Made by a program: the position numbers and the translations under genes. A stretch of DNA of 64,000 nucleotides, from contig JAPTOF010000005.1 of NCBI GenBank assembly GCA_028554755.1, forward strand, positions 4,349,501 through 4,413,500, given 5' to 3'. Below the pieces are notes generated by a model. The model saw only the letters and a list, made by a program, of their open reading frames with translations. It did not search any database and had not been told where the DNA came from. The stretch comes from Cordia subcordata (lineage: Eukaryota; Streptophyta; Magnoliopsida; Boraginales; Cordiaceae). Each line of letters starts with the position of its first letter. The first letter of the stretch is position 1. Of the stretch, positions 24,663 through 36,110 are shown piece after piece.

Positions 24663-25250
24663 AGGATTCCTTTCCATATCAAAATAGGTAATAAACTAAT
24701 CCTAATATAACTAGGACTCAATAACAAATAACAATAGAACTCAATAATAGATAACAAATTCAAATCCTACTATAACTAGAATTGGACTACATCACTTTCG
24801 ATATATATAGCCTTGCCATTGATACTTGTCATTGTAAGCCTATAACGCTGTGTTTATTGACTTCTTTTGAAGATCTTTTTGAGTTATGTGGCAATTGGGT
24901 GCAAACAAGGTCAATGGATACATTTATCAAATCATGGCATACGTGGTTTGATGCAATACAAGGTTGTATTGCTCCATTCCTTTCTTGTCCCTATCTACCC
25001 CTTCCCTACCTCCTTTATGTGCTTCATGTTGCTTGATTGGTATGCTTAAATGTTATTTGCTTGAGAACAAGCAAAGTTTAGATTTGGGGATATGGTCTTG
25101 TTTTTTTATTTATAAAGGGTAGATTTGCATTATTTTCTTAAAAACACTAAAAATTTTTCTATTTTTGTGCATATTTGAGTCACTTATCTCCATGTTGATT
25201 GAAGAGTTGGCTTTTGCCGTTGACTTACTTGAATAGAGATGATAAGGTTG

Positions 25251-27122
25251 TGATGTGTTGTGTTTTTTGTGTGTGTTTGCATTATTATTTGCCTATGTTT
25301 AAGAGGTATTAAGTGCTAAAAAAGATGCATTAGCGTAATGCTTTTGATAAGAATAGGCTTAAGTGTAAACAAATGTACATATTGAGTTTAAGAGACAAAT
25401 TGCTACACTAATTGCTTGTTTTCAATGATTTAGGTGAACTTTGGGTTAAGATCGAGATTGGACGATGATAGGTGATGAAGATCAAAGGCCAAAAAGATAA
25501 AGAATGGAGGAAGGAAAGTCAGCCGGACGACCTAAGAGAAGGAGCCGCAGGTCGATCGGCCACTCCAGAGAGGTACTAAAAATTGCTGGATGACCACTAC
25601 TCCAGAACCGGTCGACCGGCTAGGTCGACCAACCAGTCCAGAGAGCATCACCAAAAAGCTGGTCGAGCTAAGAGGAGAAGCCGGTTGATCGACTAGGTCG
25701 ACCGGCAGTGCTTAAAGAGCTGATATAAAAGCCGATTTTTCGACTTAAAAAGGGGAATCTTTTTGACAATTCTAGGAAGGATCTTAACACACCCATCACA
25801 CACACACACACTTAACCCTAGTTTTCACCCACATTAGACACACTATCTCATACATTTTCATCACCTTGAAGCAAGAGAATTTAAAGGGTTTCAACATTTG
25901 GATTCAAGTTGCTCAAGAGCTTTGTACAAGATTAGCTACGATGAAAAGGAAGCTTCATAAACTCTCTTTCATTCAATCTCTTATTATGATTGAGTAGACT
26001 TATGTAGGGTGATTTAACTTATGTAATGGGTTAGCTATATACTCTTATGATATGAGATTAAATGGCTGAATATATACATGTTTGATTTTCTTGTTTAAAT
26101 GGTTATTCTCATTCATGTCTAAGTGTTTGATTAAATGCCTAAATGAGAAGCCTGTGCATAAATTGAAGTCTATTTATTACCAAACACATCTAATCCATGA
26201 TATAATCATGTCTATGTGTTTTTATGTGGATGCTATGAAGTGGGTAATGCTTATATTCATGTCTATGTGTACATTTGCATGTCTAGTAGTGAATATGACT
26301 TCAATAACTCATACATGTTGGTTGTTAATTACTTTTAATGGTGTAATCCGAGCATGACGATGTTTCGTAGTTGAATAGATCTTTTTATTCACAAACACCT
26401 TGGCCTAGAACATGTATGAATGTGCTATCAAGTCAAATCTCACTGTAGTGACCTCAGAATGACGGTAAGCAATTTAGGGCTAGCCTAGGCCAAGTCTCCT
26501 TTGGGTTTAAATCCAGTCAATAGGATTTAGGATTGCATTAGCCGACCTTAGCAACACTATATCTTGCTTTAAATCTAGCCAATGATTTAGGTACTAGGGT
26601 AGGTTCATTCTAAGTCACCTAGGAAGCTAATTGGTCACTCTTAAGGCCCTAAGTCATAAGGACCACGCTGTAGCTCTAGCAGGCGCTGCCTAGGGACGGA
26701 CCCACACCGAATCCTAGGGGGAAATTAAGACACTGATTTAGCAACCTAGATAAGAGCAATTACGAAAGTAAGCCATCATTCTTTAATCCCATAGCATTTG
26801 AGTATAGAATTACCCATTCATAAGTTGAAGTCACCTTAACACCTTTCCATTTGTTAGTTCTTCTAGATTAGCTTGTCTCCCACTTTCCATTGTCATAGTT
26901 AAGTTTAATTCATTTTAGTTAAAGCTCTCGACCATCCAAAATCCAAAATCCCAAAGATAGATAGTTTAGGTTTCTTTTTAGGCACACTTTAGAACACACA
27001 CGTAGAATCCATCTCTTAACATAGCCTCCCTGGAGAATCGACCCCGCACTTGCATACACTTTACTACACCAATCCGTGCGCTTACAGGTCTTTAGAGCTT
27101 GAACTTAAAAGATGATGTATCA
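25251..27122 (+). repeat. Solo Athila-type LTR with perfect 5-bp TSD
   Basis: 1872 bp beginning TGATGTGTTGTG and ending GATGATGTATCA, flanked on both sides by GGTTG (25246-25250 and 27123-27127). The flanking sequence rejoins to match element B's uninterrupted 3' region (GATAAGGTTGT then GGAGAGTGAAT; B at 53697-53725). It carries GGTCGACC palindromes at 25550-25705 and a TATA-like ATATAAAAG at about 25723-25731, downstream of which transcription would start. A solo LTR arises by recombination between the two LTRs of a full element. Confidence 0.93.
25550..25731 (+). promoter_or_regulatory. LTR core promoter with GGTCGACC palindrome cluster
   Basis: GGTCGATCGGC at 25550, CCGGTCGACCGGC at 25608-25620, GGTCGACC at 25623-25630 and GGTCGACCGG at 25696-25705 precede a TATA-like ATATAAAAG at about 25723. 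Position and spacing suggest upstream promoter elements of the retrotransposon. The role is inferred. Confidence 0.55.
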
Positions 27123-27897
27123 GGTTGTTTTGTGGAGAGTGAATTGAGTATAAGGTGAAAGTAGAACCCTTGAGAAAACTATAAGGAGTGAACAATTTTA
27201 GGAATGCCCCTTGCGTTTGCCCCATGACTTAGGCAAAAAAATATCTAGAGTTATTGATATGAATGCCTTTTCTTGATTGGCTCTTTTGGTATGCCTTAGT
27301 CCCTTTGGGTTTCATGATATGTATTGCAAAAAGAAAAGAAAAGAAAAATAAAAGAATGAAAAAACGAAAGAAAAAGAGAAAAAGCCAAAAGGTAAGAAAA
27401 AGAAAAAAAAAAGAAGAAGAAGAAAAAAAAAGTGAAGTATGTCAATAAGTGTCAAATGATACAATGTCAATTTGACACAAGAGTTTCTTTTATTATTCTA
27501 TTTTATTGTGAATAAGGCTCTTTGCAAAAATGTGAGCCAAAGTGTCATGTATATTTCATTTTGTTGTATTTATGGCAAAGGGCATGTTAGGAGGCCATAT
27601 TAGTTGATGGTGGCACGAAGTATCAATACCCTCTGTGTATATGTTTGAAGTCTTGAGTCGTGGTGCTGGTTTGAACATGCTTGGGAAACTCCCAAAAGGA
27701 GTGAGACCCATTGGGATTGAGAGGAGGACCAAAAAAAGACTTGGGAACCTTTACATAATAAGAATGATCCTTTATACTCCCTTTGAGTCAAAAGTGTCTC
27801 AAGTCAGTACATCTAGCAACTCTTTGAGTAACATGAAGATGAACTATAAAATGGTCTTGCATTGAAACAAACAAGCAAGGAGAAGGTTTAGGGGTGT
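27123..27897 (+). other. 3' untranslated region of element C with A/G-rich tract and PPT
   Basis: Matches element B 53700-54637 in order (GGAGAGTGAAT, ACTATAAGGAGTGAAC, TATTGATATGA, CACGAAGTATCAATA). An A/G-rich tract at 27325-27433 yields an apparent Lys-rich frame that is low complexity, not a gene. The purine-rich AAGGAGAAGGTTTAGGGG just before 27898 is the polypurine tract that primes plus-strand DNA. Confidence 0.8.
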
Positions 27898-29498
27898 TGA
27901 TGTGTGTTATTTTGTGTGTAATTGAGCATAGCATTTGCATACATTTCTTGAGGTGTTTAGAGGTTTTGGAATGCATTTGTCTGATAGTTGTGCACAATGG
28001 GTGATAATTGTACATATCGAGTTCATATGTGCATAAATGCGTCATTAATGCATTATTTTGTGTTTTAGGTAGATGCCAAAACAAGTTTGAAGCTTGATTG
28101 AAGATGCATAAGGGTGACATAGGATTGGAGAAAGAGTTAAGAAAAGTGAAGAAAGAAGCTTAAAAGGTTAACCGGTGAACTTATAAAGTAATTCATGTGC
28201 AGCTGAGAAAAACTAAATGAATTAGTCGCCTATACCTTCCCAAACTGGTGGACTGACCCATGAGATCGCAGGGGATAGAGAATAGAGTTATGAACAAGTT
28301 GCCCTAAGCTAAGAACCAGTCAACTGGATGGTGAACTGGCCTCTGCAACAGAAGCTATAAAATCTACGTGTTGTGCTCCTTTTTAGGGGAGTTCTTATTA
28401 TTTCCTTAACACCCACTTCCCCAAACCCTAATCCTATCACACACCCACCTCACACACTTAATCCCACCCGATTAAACACCTAGAGACAAGTTTAGATTGT
28501 CGATTACACTTGGATTTGGAAGGGATTTTCAAGGATTTGCTATCAAATAAGCAAGGATATAAGGAAGCTTTCTATACTACTCCTTATTCTTAGTTATACT
28601 ATGTTAGATTAGCTATAAGTTAGGGTTGATTGCTACTTTTGTAATGGGTTAATGATTCTAACATTTGTTTTGAGCTTTTAATGGTTAAATAACATGCTAT
28701 GATCTTGTATTACTTTGGCTTAGATTTAAATATGTCTATGTGTTTGATGAAATGTCTCTATGAGTTTGCAAATGCTTATTTGTGCTTAAATGCTAATAGT
28801 AGTGGCGTTACCTTAGCTTTCCATGCTAATGCATGAGTCCTACTTGCAACTATATTAGGGTTGATTAGTTGAGTTTATTAATGGCTTATCATAATAGGTA
28901 ATCACCTCTAGCTTGTGACAATGCTAAAAGGGTACCCACTATTACTTGTTTGACCTAGGAGACCTAATCTCTTGTTTGAAAAATAGCTAATAGGTTAGTT
29001 TCCCGATTAGGAAATTAATCAACACCTTAGGACTTAGCAACTAGATCCAAAAGCTTTAGCTATTTAAGATAAACCTATGCTTCTAATTGGGCTCGATTAG
29101 GGATAGGGTTGCACCAACAGTTGGAGGTAATAAGGCAGTGAACTAAACCCGTAACTAGAGTAGCCAAACCATCAATAGCCAAAACAAGGATAGGAATCAA
29201 ACTTACTTAAAAGGAGCAATCAGCCCTAAGTTTCCTAGGTCTAGTTGTTTCCCTTTTCTATAGCTTGTTCATCATTCTATCCCATATTAGTTATGTTTAC
29301 TTTTCCTTTTGGTTTAATGCTTTATAGCTTCAATCAATCCAAAAATTTGAAAATGGTCGATAAAATCTCATATAACTAATTGTAAGACACACTTGCACCT
29401 AGGAACTGAGCTAAAGAGCCTCTCTCAGTAGACAAACCCGTACTCAAGCACACATTATACTATTGTTGATCTGTGCACTTGTAGTTAGAATCACATTA
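27898..29498 (+). repeat. 3' LTR of element C
   Basis: Starts TGATGTGTGTTATTTTG after the polypurine tract and ends near AATCACATTA, where the usual terminal CA has decayed (element B ends AATCACATCA). About 1601 bp. It includes diverged forms of the palindrome block (AACCAGTCAACTGG at about 28314) and a TATAAAATC box near 28347. Confidence 0.78.
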
Positions 29499-29569
29499 GT
29501 AATGATAGTTAAAATGACTAAAAACAACATGTCATTGATTAATATTTAAATTTTTTAAGGGCAAAAGTG

Positions 29570-29750
29570 TCTCCAAACATGGTCAAACTTAGGTACTTAT
29601 AAGCTGCAAACAAAAGCTCGACCAGCCTAGATTATTTTTTTACTAGCTTATAAGCTATTAAAAGTTGCCTATAAGCCCAATTACTAAACATGTCATTTTT
29701 GTTTTTTAGCTTATAAGAAACCAGCTTGTAAGCTTAGCTAAACAGGCTCT
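29570..29750. mobile_element. MITE-like remnant
   Basis: The right end GCTTAGCTAAACAGGCTCT matches the right end of the element at 42169-42557 (CTTAGCCAAACAGGCTCT), and both contain repeated AGCTTATAAGC. The left end is diverged. About 180 bp. Confidence 0.5.
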
Positions 29751-31530
29751 AATTCTACTATCAAATTTCTTAATCCACAATTGCTACTTCTTTTTGGTTG
29801 ATATCTTAGTCATAAGGTTGTTCTATCACCTGTCATTGAAATATTTTATTGGTATATTAGAGTTGTTGTTGCAAATTATTTTTACCTTATATCATTAATG
29901 TTATATTTTGTAATTATTAAATATAGGAAGCTGTTAGGAGAAATATTAGAAAAAAACACTGAAAATGGAGATTATGATGATTTGATAGAATTGGATGTTT
30001 CTAAGACTAAAAATTTCCTTCAGAAATAGAAGTTTTTGGCAAACCTTTTGATAATGCCCGTGCTAAGTGTGTTCACTTATTTGGCTCAAGTAATACTTAA
30101 GAAACTAAAATTTCCACCCAAGTTCAAGTCTAAAAAGGAAAATAGAACAATTCAAAAGAGAATCAAAAAAAAGGAGAAGAGGAAGAAAGAAAATGATAAA
30201 AATATGAAAAGGATGGAAGAAAAAATAAATCATATAGCTGATTTTTTTAGCTCATTTATATTCTCAAGCCGTTCTCAAGTAATCTGTCTTAGATAAATAT
30301 TAATTATTCCATTTTCCCACTACTCTGTCGTCTATACGTATATGCTTGTTAGTATCTGCACCCCACTCTTTTCTTTCTTTCTTTCTTTTTTTTTCCCCTT
30401 CAAGCTTTAAATTATGCAAGTGTGATTTCTCAAGTTGGTTCAAATAGAGATGCTACACCTACTTTGAATTAATGTCAAGAGTGATGTGAGCGATTGAGTG
30501 ATTTATTTTATTTTACTTTTTCATAAAACAATTTTTTGGGGTTTTTGTATGTTGAGGCGAGGTGTTCTTATGGATTCATTAAAAAAATAATTGATTTTGG
30601 ATTGGTTTTATAAATTCAATATTGTCTATTCATTATTTAATAGATTCAAAAGTTTCTATTTGCTTAAAATTGCAAAGAAAAGTTTCATTACTACATGGTC
30701 ATAAAATTTATTCACAAAATAAAGTTTAGCAAAATATTTAAGATCAAATTGTAAAACTCATGGAGAAAGAGTTAGTAAAGCCACAATGTGAACAACAACA
30801 TTACATGTGAATTGTCGGCAAAATTTGGACCAAATTGTAACGCTTGTATTTTCATTGTCAGCAATAAGGCAATCGGATAATGATACTTGATGACAAATCG
30901 TCAACTATGACACTTTTTCAACAACAATGAAAATCATTATATAAAATCTAAATTCCTAGATTTGCTATTATCAAGTGTTAGAATTCAAGTAGTTGAAAGT
31001 CATCTCTGGTTTAGGTTTTTATTTGTGCATTTAAATTAAATTTAATTGAGTTTTGTAGATAATCAAAGACAAACTTATATTTTCCAATGACAAATATACT
31101 ATTCTAAAAATTTTTCCAAAAATATAATTTTTGTCATAATAAATTTTTTCCCCATATTATTTATGCAAAGAATTTATCCCTCTTTTAACATCATTGGCTT
31201 TCATGCATTTGGACTGACATGAGGCCAAGTACTAGAAGCAATAGTTTCTCTATCATTTCTGCTATCAGCAGGAACATTATAAAAATGATAAAAGAGTACA
31301 TTGGCAGTGCTTTACTCCAGTGGAGGAAACCAGATATCACATAAATTATGTCAAGCCTCTGAACAAAAAACAAAATGATAGTAACAAACACTTGTATGCT
31401 GTCTTCTAGTAAAATTGGTTAACTAGGTGTACCACCCATTATTTTTATGTTAACGCCAGTAGATTCAAGTTGCTCAACTTGTCGTCAATCATCATTGACA
31501 CTTATTAATGGGAAAGACTCTTCTCGGCGC
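29751..31530. other. Spacer downstream of the pyrophosphatase gene
   Basis: At 29930-30296 (+) an unrecognised Lys-rich open region (KLLGEILEKNTENGDYDDLI, stop, then an RMEEKIN tail) may be a transposase or gene relict, but I cannot assign it. The part nearest 31530 will contain the pyrophosphatase 3' untranslated region. The small minus frame 31191-31391 falls there and is not supported as a gene. Confidence 0.45.
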
Positions 31531-32690
31531 TTATCGTCTAAGGCTCTGCAATAGATATTCAGCATAAAGGTCTCTGCAATAAATGAATCAAAGATAATGT
31601 CAAGGATAAATAGTATTGTACTTAAGTGATAAGAAGTTGCAACAAATTATTAGAGACAAAGAAAGAAGTATAACAAACTCATTTTTAATAGTTGAAATTG
31701 TCAGATGAATTACTCAATATGATATTAAAATCTAGGTCATGAATTTGAGTTTGTGACCACCCGTTTGTCAAATTACATTAACATGTACTGTTCTATTATA
31801 GAACTTCTAGATAAAGAAAATAAAGTCTATATCAAAAGTTCATTCACGTGTAATATTCAAAAAATAATATATAGTACATATATCCATCTTTGATTAAATA
31901 AAATTAGTTACAGTTCATATATGATATACAATCTTGTTCCTTCCCCTATTTATTAGTAAACAAATGTCTGCGAGTAAGGTATAGTATCTAGCCTACATGT
32001 GAAGAGACATGCTAAAAACAAACAAATAAATACAACTTAGTATTCTAAGATCATTTAAACGTTTAGAAGATATACTCATTCAATATAGATCAATATCCTA
32101 TAATTTTTTACTCTTGAAGACTCCATTTCATTTCACTTCCCCATAAATAGGGTATGCTATTCCAATTTTAAGCACTGTAATGCATGTAAATGTAGTGAAA
32201 CAACATGAACATAAGGATGACTAGCCAAAATAAATGAAAAGTAAAAGCATGAACATATGGATAGCCTCAAGTATGTATCTTCAACTTTTAGATGAAGATA
32301 GAATTACATGGAATACTGGATAACTTCGAGTGCTGTCTTTGGAGGCAAGAACTCATTAACTGCAACCTCTTTGTTTTCATTCTTCTTGTCTGCGCCATTT
32401 ATACATTAAACTAAATATAAGCATAATGTGTATACAATAGAAAACCCAACCAAGCAATAAAATCTGAAGTTGCAAAGGGAAGAAAGAAGAAAGAAAATTA
32501 CAGTCTTCAAAGAAGCGTCGTATTTCAGCAAGACGATGAGGGGGGAGCTGATTGATGTCCGTGTAGTGCCTGTATTCTGGATCATCCACGCAGACAGCGA
32601 TAAGCTTATCGTCTTGTTCACCCTGTTGCAAATTAGGATATAATTTTAATTATGAACTTAATTTCTTGAAATTTATATTGTAAGGTTTAC

Positions 32691-32721
<31 letters not shown>

Positions 32722-34611
32722 GAGGTTGAAAATTTTGACCCCTATGGTTACTTTGCTTAAAGGGTGTTTACTCTTGTATCATAAAAGCCCCATGACAATT
32801 TTCCTCTAACTTTCTAAAACATGACACATGCTCTCTTTATGTCTAAAGAAATGGAGGGTGATTATGAAAGAATTTTGAAGTATGTTAAGGTGTAGCCCGT
32901 TCTAAATAAATTAGAGAATATTGGTTGACGAGAGGGTGTAACTGATGGCAGCATTCTTACTTGAAATGTGTAAATCTCAAGTTTGAATCATAAACGAAGG
33001 TAAGTAAGAAATTACATTTTTTTATTTTTGAAAAAAAAGAAAAAAAAAACTAGAGAGGGGTCCAACCATATTAATTTACCTGATCGATCATAGGCATTAG
33101 GCCAATAGCTCTGACTCTTAGGAAGCAACCGGGAATTACAGGCTCCTATTTCAAGATGCTATTGATGTGAGACTGAAAGGATCGAGGAGGAAGGCATTAA
33201 AACATTGAAAACCATTAGTATTTATTAGATTACCTGCATCAGGACCAGAACATCCAGTGGGTCATTGTCTTCACATAGTGTACGTGGAATGAAACCATAG
33301 TTATGCGGGTAAACCACTGATGAATACAGAACTCGATCGACCTGGTTTTTAATTTGTCCAATAAGGATACATACTTTGCATAAAGTATTAAGAATAGTAT
33401 ACTACGGTGTCATGTCTCCCGAGTCTCGAACATCAATCTTGTTTGTGTGTCTAAAGTTTAATTTGTCCTAAATAATCAATATAAATTGTTATTTGTTTAT
33501 GCCTATAATACCGATCTCACAGACATGAGGTGTGAGCTTGAGGGCGTGAACATATAGAATCTACCATTTAGCAGTTAGTACTAATTAAAAACATAAACGA
33601 GTTTTATTAGTTACCTTCAAGTGAAGATTAACTACTATTGTTAATCATGCATCTAGTGTAACTCAAATATTGTTACCTTTATCATTCCAGTTTTTTTGTC
33701 AAGCTCATATTTCACCTTGCTTCCTTTTGTTATCTCAACTACCTGTTGCACATGATCAACGTTACACGCTTATTCTAATCAAATCATGTAAAAAGTGCAA
33801 GTATCATATTACAATTGTACGTCTTTTAACTCCCATACAAATTTCATTTGAGAAAAAATAAAATCATAAGGCACTTTCGAGGATGTTTGGCTTAACAAAA
33901 ACGATAAGATAACAAAGAAAATAGTGTATAAGCTAAGCTCTTTAACATAAAACTAAAATATGTTAAAAATTACACAAGAGTGGTTACATGAATTACTTCA
34001 AAACAGCTTAAACTCCAAGATAGCTTAGAAAATGAGAAAGTTATGATGAAGGAGAGGAAAAATAAAGATGGTAGACTTTATCCATAAGAAAATATTAACA
34101 GAAAGTGCATATAGAAGAAAATAACTGAGGTGGCTTAGAGAGAAGAAACCAATGAGATTTGAGAACCTACGCAGTTAACAATGTGCGGTGCTTCGGGTCC
34201 TGCATCAGGAAAAATAAAATAAAAAAGTGTTGTAGTAAGTGTCTATTGATACCAGTAAAAATGCAGGTGTTTTTGTTAAGTACATAAATAAATGTAAATA
34301 AATTTTTTATACAAGTTTAAACTTTTAAATAAGGTGGTAAATCTAATATGGTATCAGATCCTACAAATCAAATGATCTCATGTTCAGAATTCATTGTCAC
34401 GCATTTAAAAATATTAAATTGTCTATGTGTGTACTCTAAAAAACTCAGCACCACCTATTTAAAAATATCAAAATGATAATTGTTGTGCGTTACCAATCTC
34501 AAGGTCATGCCATGGATGTGCGGCGACAGATCTCTTAGACAACGATGACAAGATCCTTGAGTTAAGACGTGGGGGAGGGCGTTGTTCACTTCCTTCTGGA
34601 GTATCGCTCAT
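31531..34611 (-). CDS. PPA: Soluble inorganic pyrophosphatase (family I), 8 coding exons
   Basis: Hydrolyses pyrophosphate to two phosphates, normally in the plant cytosol with Mg2+, pulling biosynthetic reactions forward. I joined the minus-strand exons 34611-34494, 34199-34171, 33742-33677, 33341-33234, 33145-33080, 32622-32502, 32389-32308 and 31573-31531. All introns are GT-AG, and the total is 633 nt, 210 residues, the usual plant length. Visible blocks are [48 protein letters not shown] with the family signature [51 protein letters not shown] and the C-terminal [16 protein letters not shown]. Exon 2 is only 29 nt. No disabling change was seen, so it is probably functional. Which of several plant paralogues it is cannot be told. 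Confidence 0.96.
32690..32722. repeat. TA microsatellite in a pyrophosphatase intron
   Basis: Interrupted (TA)n with one TACA break, within the intron between exons 5 and 6. Likely length-variable. Confidence 0.8.
32930..33050 (+). mobile_element. Candidate SINE in a pyrophosphatase intron
   Basis: Within the intron between coding exons 5 and 6. It shows GTAACTGATGGCAGC (weak A-box), then about 35 bases later TCAAGTTTGAATCA (B-box-like), and ends in GAAAAAAAAGAAAAAAAAAAC. Orientation is opposite to the gene. Target duplications are not convincing. Confidence 0.38.
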
Positions 34612-34620
34612 TTTTTACCT

Positions 34621-34843
34621 GAGAAACAAACAAGATCAAATGTCAATTCGTTGCAATTTTTTTTTTCAATTTCGGGATTCGAATCTAAAAGCTCACTCCT
34701 AGAGGAGATAGTTTCGACTGCTCAAACTATTTCTTATACTATTAATTCATTGCAAATAATGTTTTCGAATTGAAACCAAATTTATTTATGACTTAAAAAT
34801 GCCTTGAAAAAATAACTAGATAAAGCGGGTGAGAGATACCTAA
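34621..34843 (-). other. Leader (5' UTR) intron of the pyrophosphatase gene
   Basis: On the minus strand CTTAG|GTATCTC at 34843 gives a donor, and TTCTCAG|GTAAAAAATGAG just before the start codon gives an acceptor, leaving nine bases of leader before ATG. The intron holds the SINE-like insert at 34657-34743. Predicted from splice signals only. Confidence 0.6.
34657..34743 (-). mobile_element. SINE-like insertion with 12-bp target duplications
   Basis: Flanked by AATTCGTTGCAA (34645-34656) and AATTCATTGCAA (34744-34755), which differ at one base. On the minus strand it reads GAGCAGTCGAAACTATC, then TTTTAGATTCGAATCCC (B-box-like), then ATTGAAAAAAAAAA, an A-tail. These are hallmarks of a tRNA-derived SINE copied by target-primed reverse transcription. 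The body is short (~87 bp), so it may be 5'-truncated. A related copy lies at 38575-38665. Confidence 0.68.
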
Positions 34844-34910
34844 GATCGAAGGATACAAAGTGAAGATAGGTGGAAATTTGATGGAGTTTGTGAAATAGGT
34901 GTGAGGAAAG

Positions 34911-34920
34911 TATATAAATA
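34911..34920 (-). promoter_or_regulatory. Probable TATA box of the pyrophosphatase gene
   Basis: TATTTATATA on the minus strand, about 70 bases upstream of the predicted leader-intron donor, would place transcription start near 34880. The sequence is also TATATAAATA on the other strand, so direction rests on the gene model. Confidence 0.45.
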
Positions 34921-35522
34921 GTGGCAGTGGGGATAATTTACTACAGCCAAGTGTGAGGGTGTCAATAATTTTCGGACAAGGTGTTTTCCCACTAAGTGGC
35001 CGTAAATGATGTAAAGTAGCACTTTAGATCCACTTAATTTGCAATTGACTCATCCAATTTGCTTTTCCTAGCCAAGTACTTGGATTTGGACAAATACGTA
35101 GCCTAAAATGACCACCACCAAGCTTTTACATAGCCAACCCAAGAGTTGTGTAGTGGTTAGATCATCACTGATTTAACAAACGTACCAATACATTTAAGAA
35201 TTTGCCCAAGGCTTAAAAATATATTTATTTAAATTATTTGGATCTCGCCCCTAAGCAAACCCAGAGTCAGTATGTATCATAGGAGTAATAACTACTAAAT
35301 AGGACGACACGTGAAAGTGGGTAATGTATAGCGTAACATAAAATTATGGGTAAATGACACCAAATTCCTTGTGGTTAGGCATAAATGTATAATTATTCTT
35401 TATTATTTAAAAATAGGCAATGGATCCCTTTGTCATTTTAAAAAATAATGCACACTTGTCTCATTTGTTAATTCTGCTTGTTTTGGTTAACAAAAAATAA
35501 AAAAAGACTTGTATGCCCTTAT
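34921..35522. other. Upstream region of the pyrophosphatase gene
   Basis: Presumed promoter-side sequence, with no gene. Around 35150 a GTGTAGTGGTTAGATCATC stretch resembles a tRNA A-box and could be the start of another short SINE, but no B-box was seen at the right distance. Confidence 0.4.
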
Positions 35523-36110
35523 GCTGTGTTTGTTTGGAACTTATTATAAGATACTTATTTTATTTGACAACTTATATGAAAAAAATTGTTTATTATCAGC
35601 TTATTATAAGACATTTATAAGATACTTTTCATAAGATGTTTTATTTGTAATTATAAAAAATAAGTTGGATTTAGAGTACTTATATCTTATCTTATATTTT
35701 ATCAGATAGAAAATAATTAAAAATAAAAATTTAAAAATATAAAAATATAAAAATTAAAAAATTAAAAATAAACAAAATTTTAAATTTTAAAATTAAAATA
35801 AAATTTTAAAAATTAAAAAAATTAAAAAATTAAAAAAATAAAAATAAAAAATGTTAAAAATTAAAATTTCAAAAATTTAAAATTTTTAAAAAAAATTAAA
35901 AATTAATTAATATTTATATTTTATAATTTATTATTTAATTATAAAATTAAATTATTATGAGTCAAAATTAATAACATTATTATTAGAGTAACTTATAACA
36001 GTATTTTAACTAACAAACTAAACAGTCTTATCGTATCAGACACTTATTCTTATAAGACACTTATCAGATAAGATGTTTATCAGATTTCAGATAAGACTAT
36101 TCCAAACAGG
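35523..36110. mobile_element. AT-rich MITE-like element
   Basis: The left end GCTGTGTTTGTTTGGAACTT faces the right end GACTATTCCAAACAGG (reverse complement CCTGTTTGGAATAGTC). The subterminal regions carry many 'TTATAAGA' and 'TTATCAGATAAG' repeats in both orientations, typical of hAT-like MITEs. The centre is almost pure A/T. The target duplication is not clear. Confidence 0.5.

Larger units (their letters stand above)
21231..29498 (+). mobile_element. Athila-like Ty3/gypsy element C, deleted and nested
   Basis: Plus-strand gag (from the SLKDKAKQ block) and protease are followed directly by the post-integrase 3' region, a polypurine tract and a 3' LTR (27898-29498). RT, RNase H and integrase are missing between about 23735 and 24190. 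The 5' LTR, primer site and gag N-terminus are absent. A solo LTR (25251-27122) is inserted into its 3' untranslated region, and a MITE-like insert lies at 23930-24163. Confidence 0.85.

Noticed and set aside
27263..27448. Lys-rich small protein
   Set aside because: Simple A/G-rich repeat within the 3' region of element C.
31191..31391. 66-aa hydrophobic frame downstream of the pyrophosphatase
   Set aside because: Lies in the presumed 3' untranslated region and has no recognisable family.
32304..32389. Pyrophosphatase ending at the stop directly after exon 7 (197 aa)
   Set aside because: The missing C-terminal residues are found as a 43-nt exon at 31531-31573 with proper splice sites and frame.
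34325..34450. Another SINE in the first pyrophosphatase intron (GGTATCAGATCC and CATGTTCAGAATTC as boxes)
   Set aside because: No A-tail or target duplications were visible; the similarity to tRNA boxes alone is too weak.
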